61,598 nt of DNA, from positions 1 to 61,598 of the forward strand of contig JALOPW010000019.1 in NCBI GenBank assembly GCA_025453675.1, read 5' to 3'. A program made the position numbers and the translations under genes. Of the stretch, positions 15,376 through 25,230 are shown piece after piece. Positions within the stretch are counted from its first letter, which is position 1; each line of letters starts with the position of its first letter. This DNA comes from Methanolinea sp. GTDB taxonomy: Archaea; Halobacteriota; Methanomicrobia; Methanomicrobiales; Methanospirillaceae. Below the pieces are notes generated by a model that saw only the letters and a list, made by a program, of their open reading frames with translations, was not told where the DNA came from and searched no databases.

Positions 15376-17169
15376 TCACGTCCTTAAAAAAAGGCCATCA
15401 AGATCCCGCTTTTTGAAGGTGACCATGGTAGGCCTCCCGTGCGGGCAGCTGAAGGGGTGTGTGGTGCGGCGGAGCTGTGCGATCAGTGTCCTGCATTGTT
15501 CCGGTGTGAGGGGGGTTCCTCCCTTTATCGCCCCCCTGCAGGCTATCACCTTCATGATCCGGTCCCTGCAGGAAGGCCCGGGGCGAATCTCACCGGAGAG
15601 GAGGGAAGATATGACCTCCCGCACCCCCTCGTGCTCTACATGCTTGCCAAGAAGCACCGGGATGGCACGGACAGAGAAGGTTTCCTTCCCGAACTCCTCC
15701 ACGAGGAACCCCACCCCTTCAAGGACAGGCAGGAGCGCCGGGAGTATTGAAGTTTCGCGCGGAGAGAGGTGCAGGGTGACGGGGACAATCAGTTCCTGGC
15801 ACTCAGGCTCCCTCTCTCCTGCGTTTTGAACCTGCTCATAGAGGATCCTTTCATGGGCTGCGTGCTGATCGATGAGGATAAGATCCTCGCCTCCCCTCGG
15901 GCAGGCCAGGATGTAGGTGTTATCGAGCTGCCCGAGGATCTCCAGTTCCGGTACCGGGGATCCTTCCCCTTCTCCTGCGGGAAGGGCAAGTTCCGTCTGG
16001 CGAAGGCGGCGCTCAGTATCGGCGAGGATGTACCGTGCAGGTTCTGCCACCCTGGCAGAAGCTGTCTCATCCATCCGGTACCTTATGGGCTTGCTCGCGG
16101 GGAATATGGTTGCCTGGGTTGACTGCCTGGCAGGATCCCGCGCCTCAAATGTGAGATCACGCCCTTGGAGAGCCATCTCCACCGCGCGGGAGATCTCCTC
16201 CCGCACCTCTTTCTCCCTGCTGATGCGGACTTCTCTCTTGGTGGGATGCACATTCACATCCACGAGGGTGGGGTCAATGGTGATCAGGAGGATTGCCATC
16301 GGGAACCTGTCCGAAGAGAGGAGGGTTCCATACCCCTCCTTCACCGCCAGGGAGAGGGCCTTTGACTGCACCGGGCGGTGGTTGATGCCAATAAAGACCT
16401 GGTAGGGGTTTTGCCTGGAGAGTGAGGGATGGGAGATCTCCCCCTTGACGCGTATGTATGAACCCGAAAAGTCCACCGGGATGAGCGCGCCGGCAACATC
16501 AGTCCCAAAAAGGTGAAGCGCAGCGTCATGCACAGAGCCCCCCGGACCGGACATCAGCACCTTGCGGTTGTGGAGGACCCGGAAAGAGACTTCCGGGTGG
16601 GAGAGAATGATGCGTTCCAGTATGCCGGTAATATACGCCATCTCTGCGGGTAGCGAGCGCATGAACTTCTTCCTCGCAGGAGTGTTAAAGAAGATCTCCT
16701 CCACCTCGACGCTGGTCCCCTCGGGAGACCCACAGTCCCCCCGCTCAATCACCCGCCCACCCTCATTGACAATCCGCACCCCGCATATTGGGGAGCCCCT
16801 CTTCCGGGTGGTGAGAGTCAGCCTGGAGACCGCGGCGATGCTCGCGAGCGCCTCCCCACGGAAACCCAGGGAGTGGACCACCGAGAGGTCGGGGAGGGCA
16901 CGGATCTTGCTCGTAGCATGCCGGACACACGCAAGATCTGCATCCTCATGGGTCATCCCTGATCCATTGTCAGTGATCCTGATGCCGGTGATACTCCCCT
17001 GACGGGAGGTGATCTCCACCTCTATCCTGCCGGCCCCTGCATCGAGCGCGTTCTCGACGAGCTCTTTTACCACCGATGCCGGGCGCTCTACCACCTCCCC
17101 CGCAGAGATGCGGGATATGGTCTCCGGGTCGAGTATCCTGATCTCTCCCTGGCGGCTCTCCTGTTCCAT
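15376..17169 (-). CDS. mutL: DNA mismatch repair protein MutL, endonuclease type
   Basis: MutL couples mismatch recognition by MutS to strand nicking. The N-terminal GHKL ATPase has EVVERPASVVKELVENALDAGA, DNGSGM and GFRGEALASIAAVS. The C-terminal domain has the endonuclease metal motif DQHAAHERILYE near residue 432, ACRGAIKGG, and the final CPHGRPTM. This is the nicking form found in organisms without MutH. Length (597 residues) is typical. It starts three bases after mutS and the pair is certainly one transcription unit. A MutS-MutL system is unusual for archaea as a whole but known in mesophilic methanogens, where transfer from bacteria is assumed. Confidence 0.97.
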   Translation of the reverse strand: MEQESRQGEIRILDPETISRISAGEVVERPASVVKELVENALDAGAGRIEVEITSRQGSITGIRITDNGSGMTHEDADLACVRHATSKIRALPDLSVVHSLGFRGEALASIAAVSRLTLTTRKRGSPICGVRIVNEGGRVIERGDCGSPEGTSVEVEEIFFNTPARKKFMRSLPAEMAYITGILERIILSHPEVSFRVLHNRKVLMSGPGGSVHDAALHLFGTDVAGALIPVDFSGSYIRVKGEISHPSLSRQNPYQVFIGINHRPVQSKALSLAVKEGYGTLLSSDRFPMAILLITIDPTLVDVNVHPTKREVRISREKEVREEISRAVEMALQGRDLTFEARDPARQSTQATIFPASKPIRYRMDETASARVAEPARYILADTERRLRQTELALPAGEGEGSPVPELEILGQLDNTYILACPRGGEDLILIDQHAAHERILYEQVQNAGEREPECQELIVPVTLHLSPRETSILPALLPVLEGVGFLVEEFGKETFSVRAIPVLLGKHVEHEGVREVISSLLSGEIRPGPSCRDRIMKVIACRGAIKGGTPLTPEQCRTLIAQLRRTTHPFSCPHGRPTMVTFKKRDLDGLFLRT

Positions 17170-17172
17170 TTT

Positions 17173-19839
17173 TCACTGCCCCCCGTCCCGTGCCCTCTTC
17201 TGGAGGTCGTACAGGAGAGAGAGGGCTGAAAGCGGGGTCATATCGTCGAGATTCATGTTCTTTAAAGTCTCCATGACCGGGTGGGATGAGGACTCCACCT
17301 CTGGCATGTCAGGAAGGAGCATCTGGGTGTATCGCTTCATCCTGACACCCTGGGCGCGGCACCCGGTATCGGCCTGCTCCTCCAGCAGTTCCCTGGCCCT
17401 GTCAGTTACCCTGCGGGGGACGCCTGCAAGCGTGGCCACATGTATCCCGTAGCTCTTGTCGGTAGCCCCGGGGATGATCTTTCGCAGGAAGACCACCTCC
17501 CTGCCGGTCTCCTTCACCGCGAAATGGAAGTTCTTCACCCGGCCTAACTCCCCCTCCACGGTGACCAGATCGTGGAAATGCGTGGCAAAGAGGGTGCGGG
17601 GCCCTCCGGACTTTTTGCCATGCAGGTACTCAAGGACCGCCCTCGCGATGCAGAGCCCGTCAAGGGTGCTCGTGCCCCTCCCTATCTCGTCGAGGATCAC
17701 GAGGCTCCTTTCTGTGACATTGTTGAGGATGTTCGCAAGCTCGAGCATCTCCACGAGGAACGTGCTCTGGCCGCTGGCAAGGTCGTCAAATGCCCCTACC
17801 CGGGTAAAGACCCTGTCAACCACCCCGATACGGGCATAGGCTGCCGGCACAAAACTCCCTGCCTGTGCCATGATGGTCACCAGGGCTGCAGCCCGCATGT
17901 AGGTCGATTTGCCGGCCATGTTGGCCCCGGTGATGACCAGGATCTGGTCTCTTCCGCTCGAGATATCCAGGTCATTGGGGACATACTTCCCTGGCATGCC
18001 TTCCTCGACCACGGGGTGCCGCCCTTCCCGCACCAGGAGGTGAGTTGAATCGTCCACCACCGGCCGGCAATAATGGCCGGACTCTGCCACGCCTGCGAGG
18101 GCGGAAGCCACGTCTAGGAGAGAGAGCCCCCTCGCGATGGACTGCATTGCGGGTACTGCCCCGTTCAGCCGGTCCAGGAGTCCGCGATAGACCTCCTGTT
18201 CGAGGGATATCTGCCGTTCATCCGCAGAAGAGATGATCGCTTCTTTCTCTTTTAATTCGGGTATGGTGAAGCGTTCCCCCGTGGACGTGGTCTGCTTCCT
18301 CTGGTACTCGGGAGGAACCAGGGGGAGGTTTGGGCGGGTGACCTCGATATAGTAACCAAAGACCGAGTTGTAGGCTACCTTCAAGGACTTGATCCCCGTC
18401 CTCTCCCGCTCCTGCTGCTGCAGTTCCAGGATCCAGTCCTTACCGGAGGTGGAGATTCCCCGGAGCGCATCCAGTTCCGGGGAGTACCCCTCCCGGATCA
18501 CCCCCCCGTTTCGCACCACTGCGGGAGGGTCATCCACGATCGCGACCCGGATGACTTCCCCGACCCAGTTGAGGTCGCAGAGCATCCCGCATGCATCCCT
18601 GATGAATGCGGGCAGATCATCCTGTGATTGACATGTGAGTATCGCTCTGATCTGCGGGATGGTGCTGAGTGCGTGCTCCAGGCCCTTCAGGTCCCTGGGA
18701 CCTGCATTTCCGAAGGCGATGCGACCTGCGATCCGACCGATATCTGCGCAGCGTTGCAGCGCGCGGGTAACTTCCATTCTCACAGCGGCGTGGTGAAGAA
18801 AATATTCCACCGCGTCCAGGCGGACGTTGATGGCATCGACTTTTACAAGGGGTTCGCAGAGCCACTGGCGCAGGAGCCGGCTGCCCATGGGAGTTGCGGT
18901 GCGGTCCAGGACAGAGAGGAGTGTGCTTCCTCTCCCCCGGTCTCTGATCCCCTTGACTATCTCCAGGTTCCGGAGGGTTATTGCATCCAGGAGGCAGGAA
19001 TCGCCAGAGTGACGCACCGAGAGGGTGGTGACCTGGGTGAGATCCGATCTCTGGGTCTCTTTTGCATAGAGAAGCGCCGCCCCCGCAGCCTGCACCGCAC
19101 AAGGGATGTGAGAGATCCCGTACCCCTCCAGGCTGGTAACCCCAAAATGCCTGCAGAGGGCATCACTCCCCTTTTCAGGGGAGAATAAGTACTCCCGGCC
19201 TCGGGTTACCACAAGACCGTTCCTGGAGAGGAGGTCGACCAGCTCGGGGGATGCATCCCCGGGGATCAGGTACTCTGCCGGGGTATACCTCGCGATCTCA
19301 TCCTGGACACCGGAAAACACGGGTTCCAGGGGGAGGACCACCACAAAGAACTCACCGGTGGTGATGTCGAGGAACGCCAGGCCCACCTGTTCTGCCTTCT
19401 GGTCCCCTGATATCGCGAGGAGATAGCGTGCAGCAGGCGATGGGAGCAGTGCCTCTTCCATCACCATCCCGGGGGTGACCACCCTGACCACCTCCCGCTT
19501 CACGATTCCCCTGGCATTCTTCGAGTCCTCGACCTGATCACAGACTGCCACCCTGTAGCCCTTCTCGATCAGCCTCGCAATATACCCCTCGACCGCGTGG
19601 CAGGGAACCCCTGCCAGGGGGATACGGTTTCCACCCCTGTCCCTGGAGCGGGAGGTGAGGACGATGTCAAGTTCCCGGGATACCGTCCGGGCATCCTCGC
19701 CGAACGTCTCGTAAAAATCCCCGATATGAAAAAGAAGGATCTCTTCTGGATGTTTGGATTTGATCTTCTGGTACTGGGCCATGGCTGGAGACAGCCGCGC
19801 ATCCGCCTCGACTTCACCAGACCGGGATCTCTTCTCCAT
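17173..19839 (-). CDS. mutS: DNA mismatch repair protein MutS
   Basis: MutS recognises mismatches and clamps on DNA in an ATP-dependent way. The N-terminal mismatch-binding motif FHIGDFYETF (Phe-Tyr-Glu at about residues 42-44) is intact, so this is the MutS1 type. Walker A is TGANMAGKSTYMR near residue 635, followed by VILDEIGRGTSTLDG and ATHFHDL. The length, about 888 residues, is full. The start is ATG at 19839, or a GTG three bases earlier; GGAGGAG is upstream. The gene directly precedes mutL. Confidence 0.97.
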   Translation of the reverse strand: MEKRSRSGEVEADARLSPAMAQYQKIKSKHPEEILLFHIGDFYETFGEDARTVSRELDIVLTSRSRDRGGNRIPLAGVPCHAVEGYIARLIEKGYRVAVCDQVEDSKNARGIVKREVVRVVTPGMVMEEALLPSPAARYLLAISGDQKAEQVGLAFLDITTGEFFVVVLPLEPVFSGVQDEIARYTPAEYLIPGDASPELVDLLSRNGLVVTRGREYLFSPEKGSDALCRHFGVTSLEGYGISHIPCAVQAAGAALLYAKETQRSDLTQVTTLSVRHSGDSCLLDAITLRNLEIVKGIRDRGRGSTLLSVLDRTATPMGSRLLRQWLCEPLVKVDAINVRLDAVEYFLHHAAVRMEVTRALQRCADIGRIAGRIAFGNAGPRDLKGLEHALSTIPQIRAILTCQSQDDLPAFIRDACGMLCDLNWVGEVIRVAIVDDPPAVVRNGGVIREGYSPELDALRGISTSGKDWILELQQQERERTGIKSLKVAYNSVFGYYIEVTRPNLPLVPPEYQRKQTTSTGERFTIPELKEKEAIISSADERQISLEQEVYRGLLDRLNGAVPAMQSIARGLSLLDVASALAGVAESGHYCRPVVDDSTHLLVREGRHPVVEEGMPGKYVPNDLDISSGRDQILVITGANMAGKSTYMRAAALVTIMAQAGSFVPAAYARIGVVDRVFTRVGAFDDLASGQSTFLVEMLELANILNNVTERSLVILDEIGRGTSTLDGLCIARAVLEYLHGKKSGGPRTLFATHFHDLVTVEGELGRVKNFHFAVKETGREVVFLRKIIPGATDKSYGIHVATLAGVPRRVTDRARELLEEQADTGCRAQGVRMKRYTQMLLPDMPEVESSSHPVMETLKNMNLDDMTPLSALSLLYDLQKRARDGGQ

Positions 19840-19966
19840 CACCCATACTCTCCTCCTGCCGAAAAGTTATGTCTAACGATCACACCTTCAAGCTCCTGGA
19901 ACCCGGCATTCAGCTGGTATCCTCTCGTAAGAATATTCAAGTTGAGAATACACCCATATCACCGGT

Positions 19967-20536
19967 ATGAAACGTGTCCTCTCCATTGATACGGTCTTTT
20001 TCTCACTGGCCCTGGTGGCACTCCTCCTCTCGGCAGGCTGCACATCGCGGAGCGGCAGTGAAGATTCTTCCCTTCAGGGTGGCAGAGATGGTCTGCCCGC
20101 CACACTGCCTGGCATCCCTGCGACAGCCCCGACCATGCCACCTGCACTCTACCAGGACATCGATGAGGTGAAAGATACTCTGTACTCGCTCTCCCAGGAA
20201 TGGGAGTCAACCGGGCTCACCTGCAGCAGCAATTCCTGTTCCGGAGGATTCGTGGACACAGCAGGGAACACGCTGGCCATCAGGGCGACACTGTATCCTG
20301 ATATGGACACCGCTCATTCCGCATACGAGGCTGAAAAAGAAAAAGGAAGCGACTACCGGCAGTTCACTCCGCCACAGGGCGGGGATGAGGCGTATGCCTG
20401 GCAGTACCGGAACACCGCAGAGATCGGGATGCGAAAGAGCAACCTGGTCATCATATTTGAGTACGTGGCGACTGCAGGTGTCGTCTCAGTCACCCAGGTA
20501 AAAGAGGTTACCGCCGGCATCACCGCCGGACTATGA
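19967..20536 (+). CDS. Putative lipoprotein of unknown function
   Basis: A 189-residue protein with a lipoprotein-type signal: hydrophobic [15 protein letters not shown] ending in a lipobox (LSAGC, Cys at about residue 25), then a low-complexity Ser/Gly/Pro linker. The remaining domain has two close cysteines ([10 protein letters not shown]) and alternating strands ([22 protein letters not shown]), suggesting a small alpha/beta fold outside the membrane. The family is not recognised. Its stop shares ATGA with one possible start of the next gene. Upstream, divergently, lies mutS. Confidence 0.75.
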   Translation: MKRVLSIDTVFFSLALVALLLSAGCTSRSGSEDSSLQGGRDGLPATLPGIPATAPTMPPALYQDIDEVKDTLYSLSQEWESTGLTCSSNSCSGGFVDTAGNTLAIRATLYPDMDTAHSAYEAEKEKGSDYRQFTPPQGGDEAYAWQYRNTAEIGMRKSNLVIIFEYVATAGVVSVTQVKEVTAGITAGL

Positions 20537-20598
20537 AGGAGGAACACGAGAATGCTTCTTCAGAGGGATGGTCCCGGCATCTGTGTGGAGGGTTGCCT

Positions 20599-22734
20599 GT
20601 GAACGAATCCGGCCCGCGTAAGAGTGTAAAGTTCCCCTCATCAAACCGACTTATTCACGAGGTCTCCCCCTACCTTCAGCAGCACGCTCACAATCCCGTG
20701 GACTGGTATCCCTGGGGAGGGGAGGCGTTTGACCGTGCGCGGGGGGAGGGAAAGCCCATCTTCCTCTCCATCGGGTATTCCACCTGCCACTGGTGCCACG
20801 TGATGGAACGCGAGTCGTTCTCGGACCAGGAGGTTGCAGCACTGCTCAATGCCCATTTCATCAGCATAAAAGTGGACCGCGAGGAGAGGCCGGACATCGA
20901 TCACCTGTACATGAATGCCAGCATCGCCCTCACCGGGTCGGGCGGCTGGCCACTCACCGTGGTTCTCACCCCGGGCCTCCACCCGTTCTACGCGGCTGCC
21001 TACCTCCCAAAAGAAGGCAGGCGGGGGATGCCAGGCCTGATGGAGATCCTCCCGAGACTTGCTGAGTACTGGAGGGACAACCGGGAGAAGGCAGTGGAGT
21101 CAGCCGGCCTCCTGGCAAAGGCCATCACCACAGGTCAGGAGACCCGTCCGGGGAACCGGGTCAGGAAGAGCGCCGCTGACCGGATGCTCCGGGATCTCCT
21201 CCTCCAGTATGACAGTCTGAACGGGGGATTTGGTCCCGCGCCGAAGTTTCCCATGCCCCACCTCCACCTCTTCCTGCTCCGTTACTGGAGATGGACCGGG
21301 AACCAGAAGGCACGGGAAATGGCTGAAAAGACGCTCCTCTCAATGGCCAGGGGTGGCATCTATGACCATCTCGGGAATGGGTTTCACCGCTACTCCACCG
21401 ATGCCAGGTGGCTCGTCCCACACTTCGAGAAGATGCTCTATGACCAGGCCCTGGCCGGAATGGCCTACATCGAGGCCCATCTTGCCACCGGGAACGGGGA
21501 GTTCGGGGAGGTTGCGCGCGGGTGCATGCAGTATGTCTGCACGGGCCTTTCTGCACCCGGGGGGGGCTTCTTCTCTGCAGAAGATGCCGACAGCGAGGGT
21601 GAAGAGGGAAAGTACTACCTCTGGACCAGGGACGAGATGGCTGCTCTCCTGGATCACGATGTTGCCCGGGTGGCATTCCTGGTATTTCCGGTCAGTAAGA
21701 ATGGGAATTTCCTTGATCCCTTCACCGGGGGGTATTCAGGGCAGAATATCCTTCACATGACCCATACGGCAGAAGAGGCCGCCCGGGCACTGCACATGGA
21801 CATCAACGAAGTCCGGGAGTGCATGGCCAGGATACGGGCAACCCTCCTTGAAGCGCGGGAGCAGCGGGTCAGGCCGTTCCGGGATGAGAAAGTGCTGGCA
21901 GACTGGAATGGCCTTGCCATCGCATCACTTGCAAAGGTCGCGAGAGGGCTCGGATCGGGTGAATTCCTGGATGCAGCAGAGAAGGCAGCATGCTTCATCC
22001 TCTCCCATATGCGCATGGAGGACGGCGGGCTGTACCATCGTTTCAGGGATGGAGTTGCCGGCGTTCCTGCCACTTCAGCCGATTATGCAGGCATGATTTT
22101 CGGTCTCCTGGAATTGTTCATCGCCTCCCGGGATCCCCGGCACCTGGAATCGGCACTCTCGCTCGAAGAATATCATAAGACCCATTTCTGGGACCGGAAG
22201 ATGGGGGGATACTTCACTCCTGCGGAATCTGCGAAAGAGCTCTTCTCCAGGCAGAAGGAGTTCACTGACGGGGCCATCCCCTCCCCGAACTCACTCTCTT
22301 TCTCCAACCTGGTCCGCCTGGGGTACCTCAACGACATGGGTGACTTTTCCGCGCGGGCAGAGATACTCTCCCGGATTTACTCTCCACTGGTGGAGCGGAG
22401 CCCCACGTCGTGCGGGATGTTCATGGCCGGGTATACGCTCTCATCCGGACCTGCGACCCAGGTGATAGTGACAGGGAAGCGAGGCGACCATGTATTCCAG
22501 GAGATGAACGCCCTTCTCGATCGCTCTTATCTCCCTTTCACCCTGCCGATGTTCAGGGATACAGAGGACCCAGAGGATCTGCTCTCCCGGATCGCCCCCT
22601 CCACGAAGGAATACCTTCCCTTGGGAGATGCGACCACCGCCTATGTCTGCACCAGGAACTCATGCCAGAATCCTGCCCATACCCCAAGAGAGCTCGCAGC
22701 CCTCCTGGGAATAAAAGAGATGACTCCTCAATAG
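20599..22734 (+). CDS. DUF255 thioredoxin-fold / YyaL-like protein
   Basis: A large protein (about 711 residues) with an N-terminal thioredoxin-like domain of the DUF255 type: [12 protein letters not shown], the CxxC site [14 protein letters not shown], and [11 protein letters not shown]. It is followed by an (alpha/alpha) six-hairpin-like region with [29 protein letters not shown] and [13 protein letters not shown]. The family includes human SPATA20 and Bacillus YyaL; the biochemical role is not established. I favour the GTG at 20599 because GGAGGG stands six bases upstream. An ATG at 20533 overlapping the lipoprotein stop would add 22 residues. Repeat R4 follows its stop. Confidence 0.9.
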   Translation: MNESGPRKSVKFPSSNRLIHEVSPYLQQHAHNPVDWYPWGGEAFDRARGEGKPIFLSIGYSTCHWCHVMERESFSDQEVAALLNAHFISIKVDREERPDIDHLYMNASIALTGSGGWPLTVVLTPGLHPFYAAAYLPKEGRRGMPGLMEILPRLAEYWRDNREKAVESAGLLAKAITTGQETRPGNRVRKSAADRMLRDLLLQYDSLNGGFGPAPKFPMPHLHLFLLRYWRWTGNQKAREMAEKTLLSMARGGIYDHLGNGFHRYSTDARWLVPHFEKMLYDQALAGMAYIEAHLATGNGEFGEVARGCMQYVCTGLSAPGGGFFSAEDADSEGEEGKYYLWTRDEMAALLDHDVARVAFLVFPVSKNGNFLDPFTGGYSGQNILHMTHTAEEAARALHMDINEVRECMARIRATLLEAREQRVRPFRDEKVLADWNGLAIASLAKVARGLGSGEFLDAAEKAACFILSHMRMEDGGLYHRFRDGVAGVPATSADYAGMIFGLLELFIASRDPRHLESALSLEEYHKTHFWDRKMGGYFTPAESAKELFSRQKEFTDGAIPSPNSLSFSNLVRLGYLNDMGDFSARAEILSRIYSPLVERSPTSCGMFMAGYTLSSGPATQVIVTGKRGDHVFQEMNALLDRSYLPFTLPMFRDTEDPEDLLSRIAPSTKEYLPLGDATTAYVCTRNSCQNPAHTPRELAALLGIKEMTPQ

Positions 22735-22744
22735 ACGAGACCTG

Positions 22745-23016
22745 GAAAAAAACTACACGATTCTCTTCGAGACACACGCAGACGCATTCATGAAAATGGC
22801 GCAGCCATTTTCATATTCACCTTATATGTGCCCTTTTTCCGGACAACAGGCATAATTCATGAATACAAGAATGATACATTCCACAACAGTCCCGACGCAT
22901 GAAAATGCCGGAGGCATTTTCATAGGAAATCGCGAATGTGATTTGGGCATGAAAACCGCATCCGAGGTTTTCATCAGGGGGGGGCATGTGACCCGACGGT
23001 CTCATGTGCGTTTCAT
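22745..23016 (-). repeat. Modular palindromic repeat cluster R4
   Basis: The fullest copy, in the opposite orientation to R2. Reading along the minus strand it has module A (23016 to about 22975), then three hairpins at 22949-22974 (CCG-type arms, one mismatch), 22899-22923 (perfect, ATGAAAATGCC / GGCATTTTCAT) and 22790-22814 (perfect, ATGAAAATGGC / GCCATTTTCAT). The T-run tail ends at about 22745. It fills the space between the convergent 3' ends of the DUF255 gene and the PPOX-fold gene. No gene is seen in 22735-23043. Confidence 0.88.
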
Positions 23017-23043
23017 CAGAAAAAAGAGGGGTGGATGAGGTAA

Positions 23044-23520
23044 TCAGAGGTTTTTCAAGGCCACCATGTCCATGACCCCGGTCAGCTTCCATACGAGGGA
23101 TCGCTCTTCCTTGGCAATGGCCTCGGGGGGATCCTGCGGGGAATGCCCGAGTGCCGCAAGGATGTTTGTGGAGAGGTGCCGCTCCATAATCAGGTCTACG
23201 AACTCCTGTCGGACCAGCTTCTTCTCTATCGAGTCGGTCACCTCTTCGAGGTATCCCTGCATGCTGACGAAGGTGTAACTCGAGAGGTCGCGAGTGTACT
23301 TTTCCACCTCCACTGCCACGTAGGGGCTCTTTCGGAAATACTCAAGCTTCTTTCCATACTTGGTGGAGAGGAAATAGAGGAACTTTCCATCGAAGACATA
23401 GAGAAAAGGTGCAATATAGGGATACTTCTCCCCCTGGAAGGCTATCCGGCAGACATAGCCCTTCTCTATCAGGGTATCATATTCCTTCTTCTCCATCCGG
23501 GGGATCTTCACTATCTCCAT
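23044..23520 (-). CDS. Pyridoxamine 5'-phosphate oxidase-fold flavoprotein
   Basis: A 158-residue protein starting MEIVKIPRMEKKEYDTLIEKG, split here as MEIVKIPRMEK and EYDTLIEKG. The core has CRIAFQGEKYPYIAPFLYVF, FLYFLSTKYGKKLEYFR and VAVEVEKY, the split-barrel FMN-binding pattern of the NimA / PPOX group. Such proteins bind FMN or F420 and reduce small substrates; the substrate here is unknown. I take the ATG at 23520; an in-frame GTG at 23553 would add 11 residues. An AAAATATAAG element near 23560 could be its TATA box. It converges on the DUF255 gene across repeat R4. Confidence 0.8.
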   Translation of the reverse strand: MEIVKIPRMEKKEYDTLIEKGYVCRIAFQGEKYPYIAPFLYVFDGKFLYFLSTKYGKKLEYFRKSPYVAVEVEKYTRDLSSYTFVSMQGYLEEVTDSIEKKLVRQEFVDLIMERHLSTNILAALGHSPQDPPEAIAKEERSLVWKLTGVMDMVALKNL

Positions 23521-23607
23521 AGGTACCGCATTCAGAATTGCGATCCCTCTCACTTATATTTTGTGTAATCATCATCACCCAAAAACCAAGGAGGATGGTT
23601 ATTTTTT

Positions 23608-23812
23608 TCAACCAGGAACCCTGCAGCCCTCCCATGCCGTAAATCCGGCAAGAATGTTGACCACCGGAAGGAGCAGCCCAAGAAGCACAGGTTTTCTGCC
23701 AGGCAACCCCAAAAAGCACATTCCCTCTTTTCAGGATGTACACCATGTATGCGACAACCCCGATCAACTGGTGGAGAAGAACAATACTTCCATAAGGAAC
23801 AAAAGAGACCTG
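23608..23812 (-). pseudogene. Possible remnant of a small membrane protein with a frameshift
   Basis: Between the divergent PPOX-fold and HAD genes the minus strand reads GSIVLLHQLIGVVAYMVYIL and on to LFGVAWQ in one frame. After an AAAA run near 23694 it would continue in the next frame as KPVLLGLLLPVVNILAGFTA and end GCRVPG at a TGA (23608-23610). Joining the frames gives two hydrophobic helices, which looks like a decayed or mis-sequenced small membrane protein. There is no clean start codon. The remaining bases of the 309-base gap show nothing else. Confidence is low. Confidence 0.25.
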
Positions 23813-23829
23813 ATCATGCAGTGAGAAGA

Positions 23830-24558
23830 ATGCAAGGGGAACGTCCGGTCCAGGCCCTGCTCTTTGACATGGACAATACGCTCTTTGACCTGGTTGGAGC
23901 AAAGCGTGCAGCCTGCAGGGTGATTATCGGGAAGATAGGGGTTGGATCGCCCGATCACCTCTTCTCCTATTTTCTCCGCCGCATCCGGGGTTTCGAGGAT
24001 CCGGAGAATATCCGTGATTTCCTTCACGATGAAGGAGTCTTCTCTGAGGAGACGTTCGCCTGGTGTAGCGCTGCCTACCGGGAGCAGAAGCTCTCTCATA
24101 TCGAGCCTTACCCAGGAGTGCAGGAGACCCTGCAGAAGCTTGCGGAGGAGGAATACCCGATGGTTCTGGTCACCGATGCCCACCACCGCGATGCCCTCCC
24201 AAGGCTCGAGAAGACGGGTCTTTGTAACCTGTTTGACCATATCGTCACCTATGACATGACCCGGGAAAAAAAGCCGAGCCCCATTCCCTTCCTCTACGCC
24301 CTCCAGAGGGTCAATACCGGGCCAGGGGAGGCCATGATCATCGGGGACAGCCCCCGGAGGGACATCGCGCCGGGGCGTGAACTGGGGATGATCACCGTGT
24401 ATGCCCGTTACGGAGACCGGTTTTCGTCAGCCAGGGAGGACGGGGGAGCGCATTTCCTCATCGATGAATTCCGGGAGCTCCTCCCACTTCTGGAGGGCCT
24501 GCGAGAACATGTGAGAGGGGGGAGATCACCGTGTGCGGCAGGTTCACTCTCACCCTGA
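23830..24558 (+). CDS. HAD-superfamily hydrolase (phosphatase-like)
   Basis: A 242-residue HAD phosphatase. Motif I is ALLFDMDNTLFDL with the nucleophile Asp near residue 13. A four-helix cap follows, motif II is VLVTDAH, the motif III lysine is in TREKKPSP, and motif IV is IIGDSPRRDIAPG. It resembles the pyrimidine-nucleotidase / phosphoglycolate-phosphatase-like group; the substrate cannot be told. The ATG at 23830 is preceded by GTGAGA; a longer in-frame start at 23749 is unlikely. Its 3' end overlaps the SRAP gene by 28 bases, so the two are co-transcribed. Confidence 0.87.
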   Translation: MQGERPVQALLFDMDNTLFDLVGAKRAACRVIIGKIGVGSPDHLFSYFLRRIRGFEDPENIRDFLHDEGVFSEETFAWCSAAYREQKLSHIEPYPGVQETLQKLAEEEYPMVLVTDAHHRDALPRLEKTGLCNLFDHIVTYDMTREKKPSPIPFLYALQRVNTGPGEAMIIGDSPRRDIAPGRELGMITVYARYGDRFSSAREDGGAHFLIDEFRELLPLLEGLREHVRGGRSPCAAGSLSP

Positions 24559-25214
24559 CGGTCGGATTCGGTGAGCGGTTCGGGGTGGAGGAATCTGTCC
24601 TGGATCTCACTCCGCGCTACAATATTGCCCCCTCCCAGCAGGTCCCGGTCATCCACACAATTCCCCGGGGAGAGAGGGTTGCTGTGCCCATGACCTGGGG
24701 ATTGGTCCCCTCCTGGACCCGGGACCTGACCGGAGCCCGTCCACTGATCAATGCCAGGGCCGATACACTGATGGAACGCCCCTCCTTCAGGGGACCACTG
24801 GCAAGGCACCGCTGTATCATCCCGGCGACAGGTTTTTACGAGTGGCAGAAATCCGGGACCCAGAGACTACCCTACTACATCCGGAGGAAAGACCAGGGTT
24901 TCCTGGCATTCGCCGGCCTCTATGACATCCTCAAGGGGAGGGATCCCCCGCTCTGGACATTCACCATCATCACGACGGAGCCCAGTCCCCTGGTGGCGCG
25001 CTACCATGATCGCATGCCAGCAATCCTTGCACGGGAGGAGGAAGAGCGCTGGCTGGCACCCGGCCCTATCCCCGGAAGCGAACTCGTATCCCTGCTCGCA
25101 CCCTGTCCCGATGACCTGCTGGAGGCCTTCCCCGTCTCCAAAGCGGTGAACGATCCATCCAGGGAAGGCCCGGATCTCATCCGGAGGGCAGGAGATCGTA
25201 CACTCGGGGTGTGA
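24531..25214 (+). CDS. SRAP-domain protein (YedK/HMCES type) for abasic-site protection
   Basis: SRAP proteins form a covalent DNA-protein crosslink with abasic sites in single-stranded DNA through the amino-terminal Cys2. The GTG start is followed directly by CGRFTLT, so Cys2 is in place. Other hallmarks are YNIAPSQQVPVI, MTWGLVPSW, LINARADTL, the RCIIPATGFYEWQ motif with the catalytic Glu, and HDRMPAIL with the conserved His. Length (227 residues) is normal. The overlap with the HAD gene may place a nucleotide-cleaning phosphatase with a DNA-damage protein; that link is an inference. Confidence 0.94.
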   Translation: MCGRFTLTLTVGFGERFGVEESVLDLTPRYNIAPSQQVPVIHTIPRGERVAVPMTWGLVPSWTRDLTGARPLINARADTLMERPSFRGPLARHRCIIPATGFYEWQKSGTQRLPYYIRRKDQGFLAFAGLYDILKGRDPPLWTFTIITTEPSPLVARYHDRMPAILAREEEERWLAPGPIPGSELVSLLAPCPDDLLEAFPVSKAVNDPSREGPDLIRRAGDRTLGV

Positions 25215-25230
25215 TACTCTTCTCGTGTCC

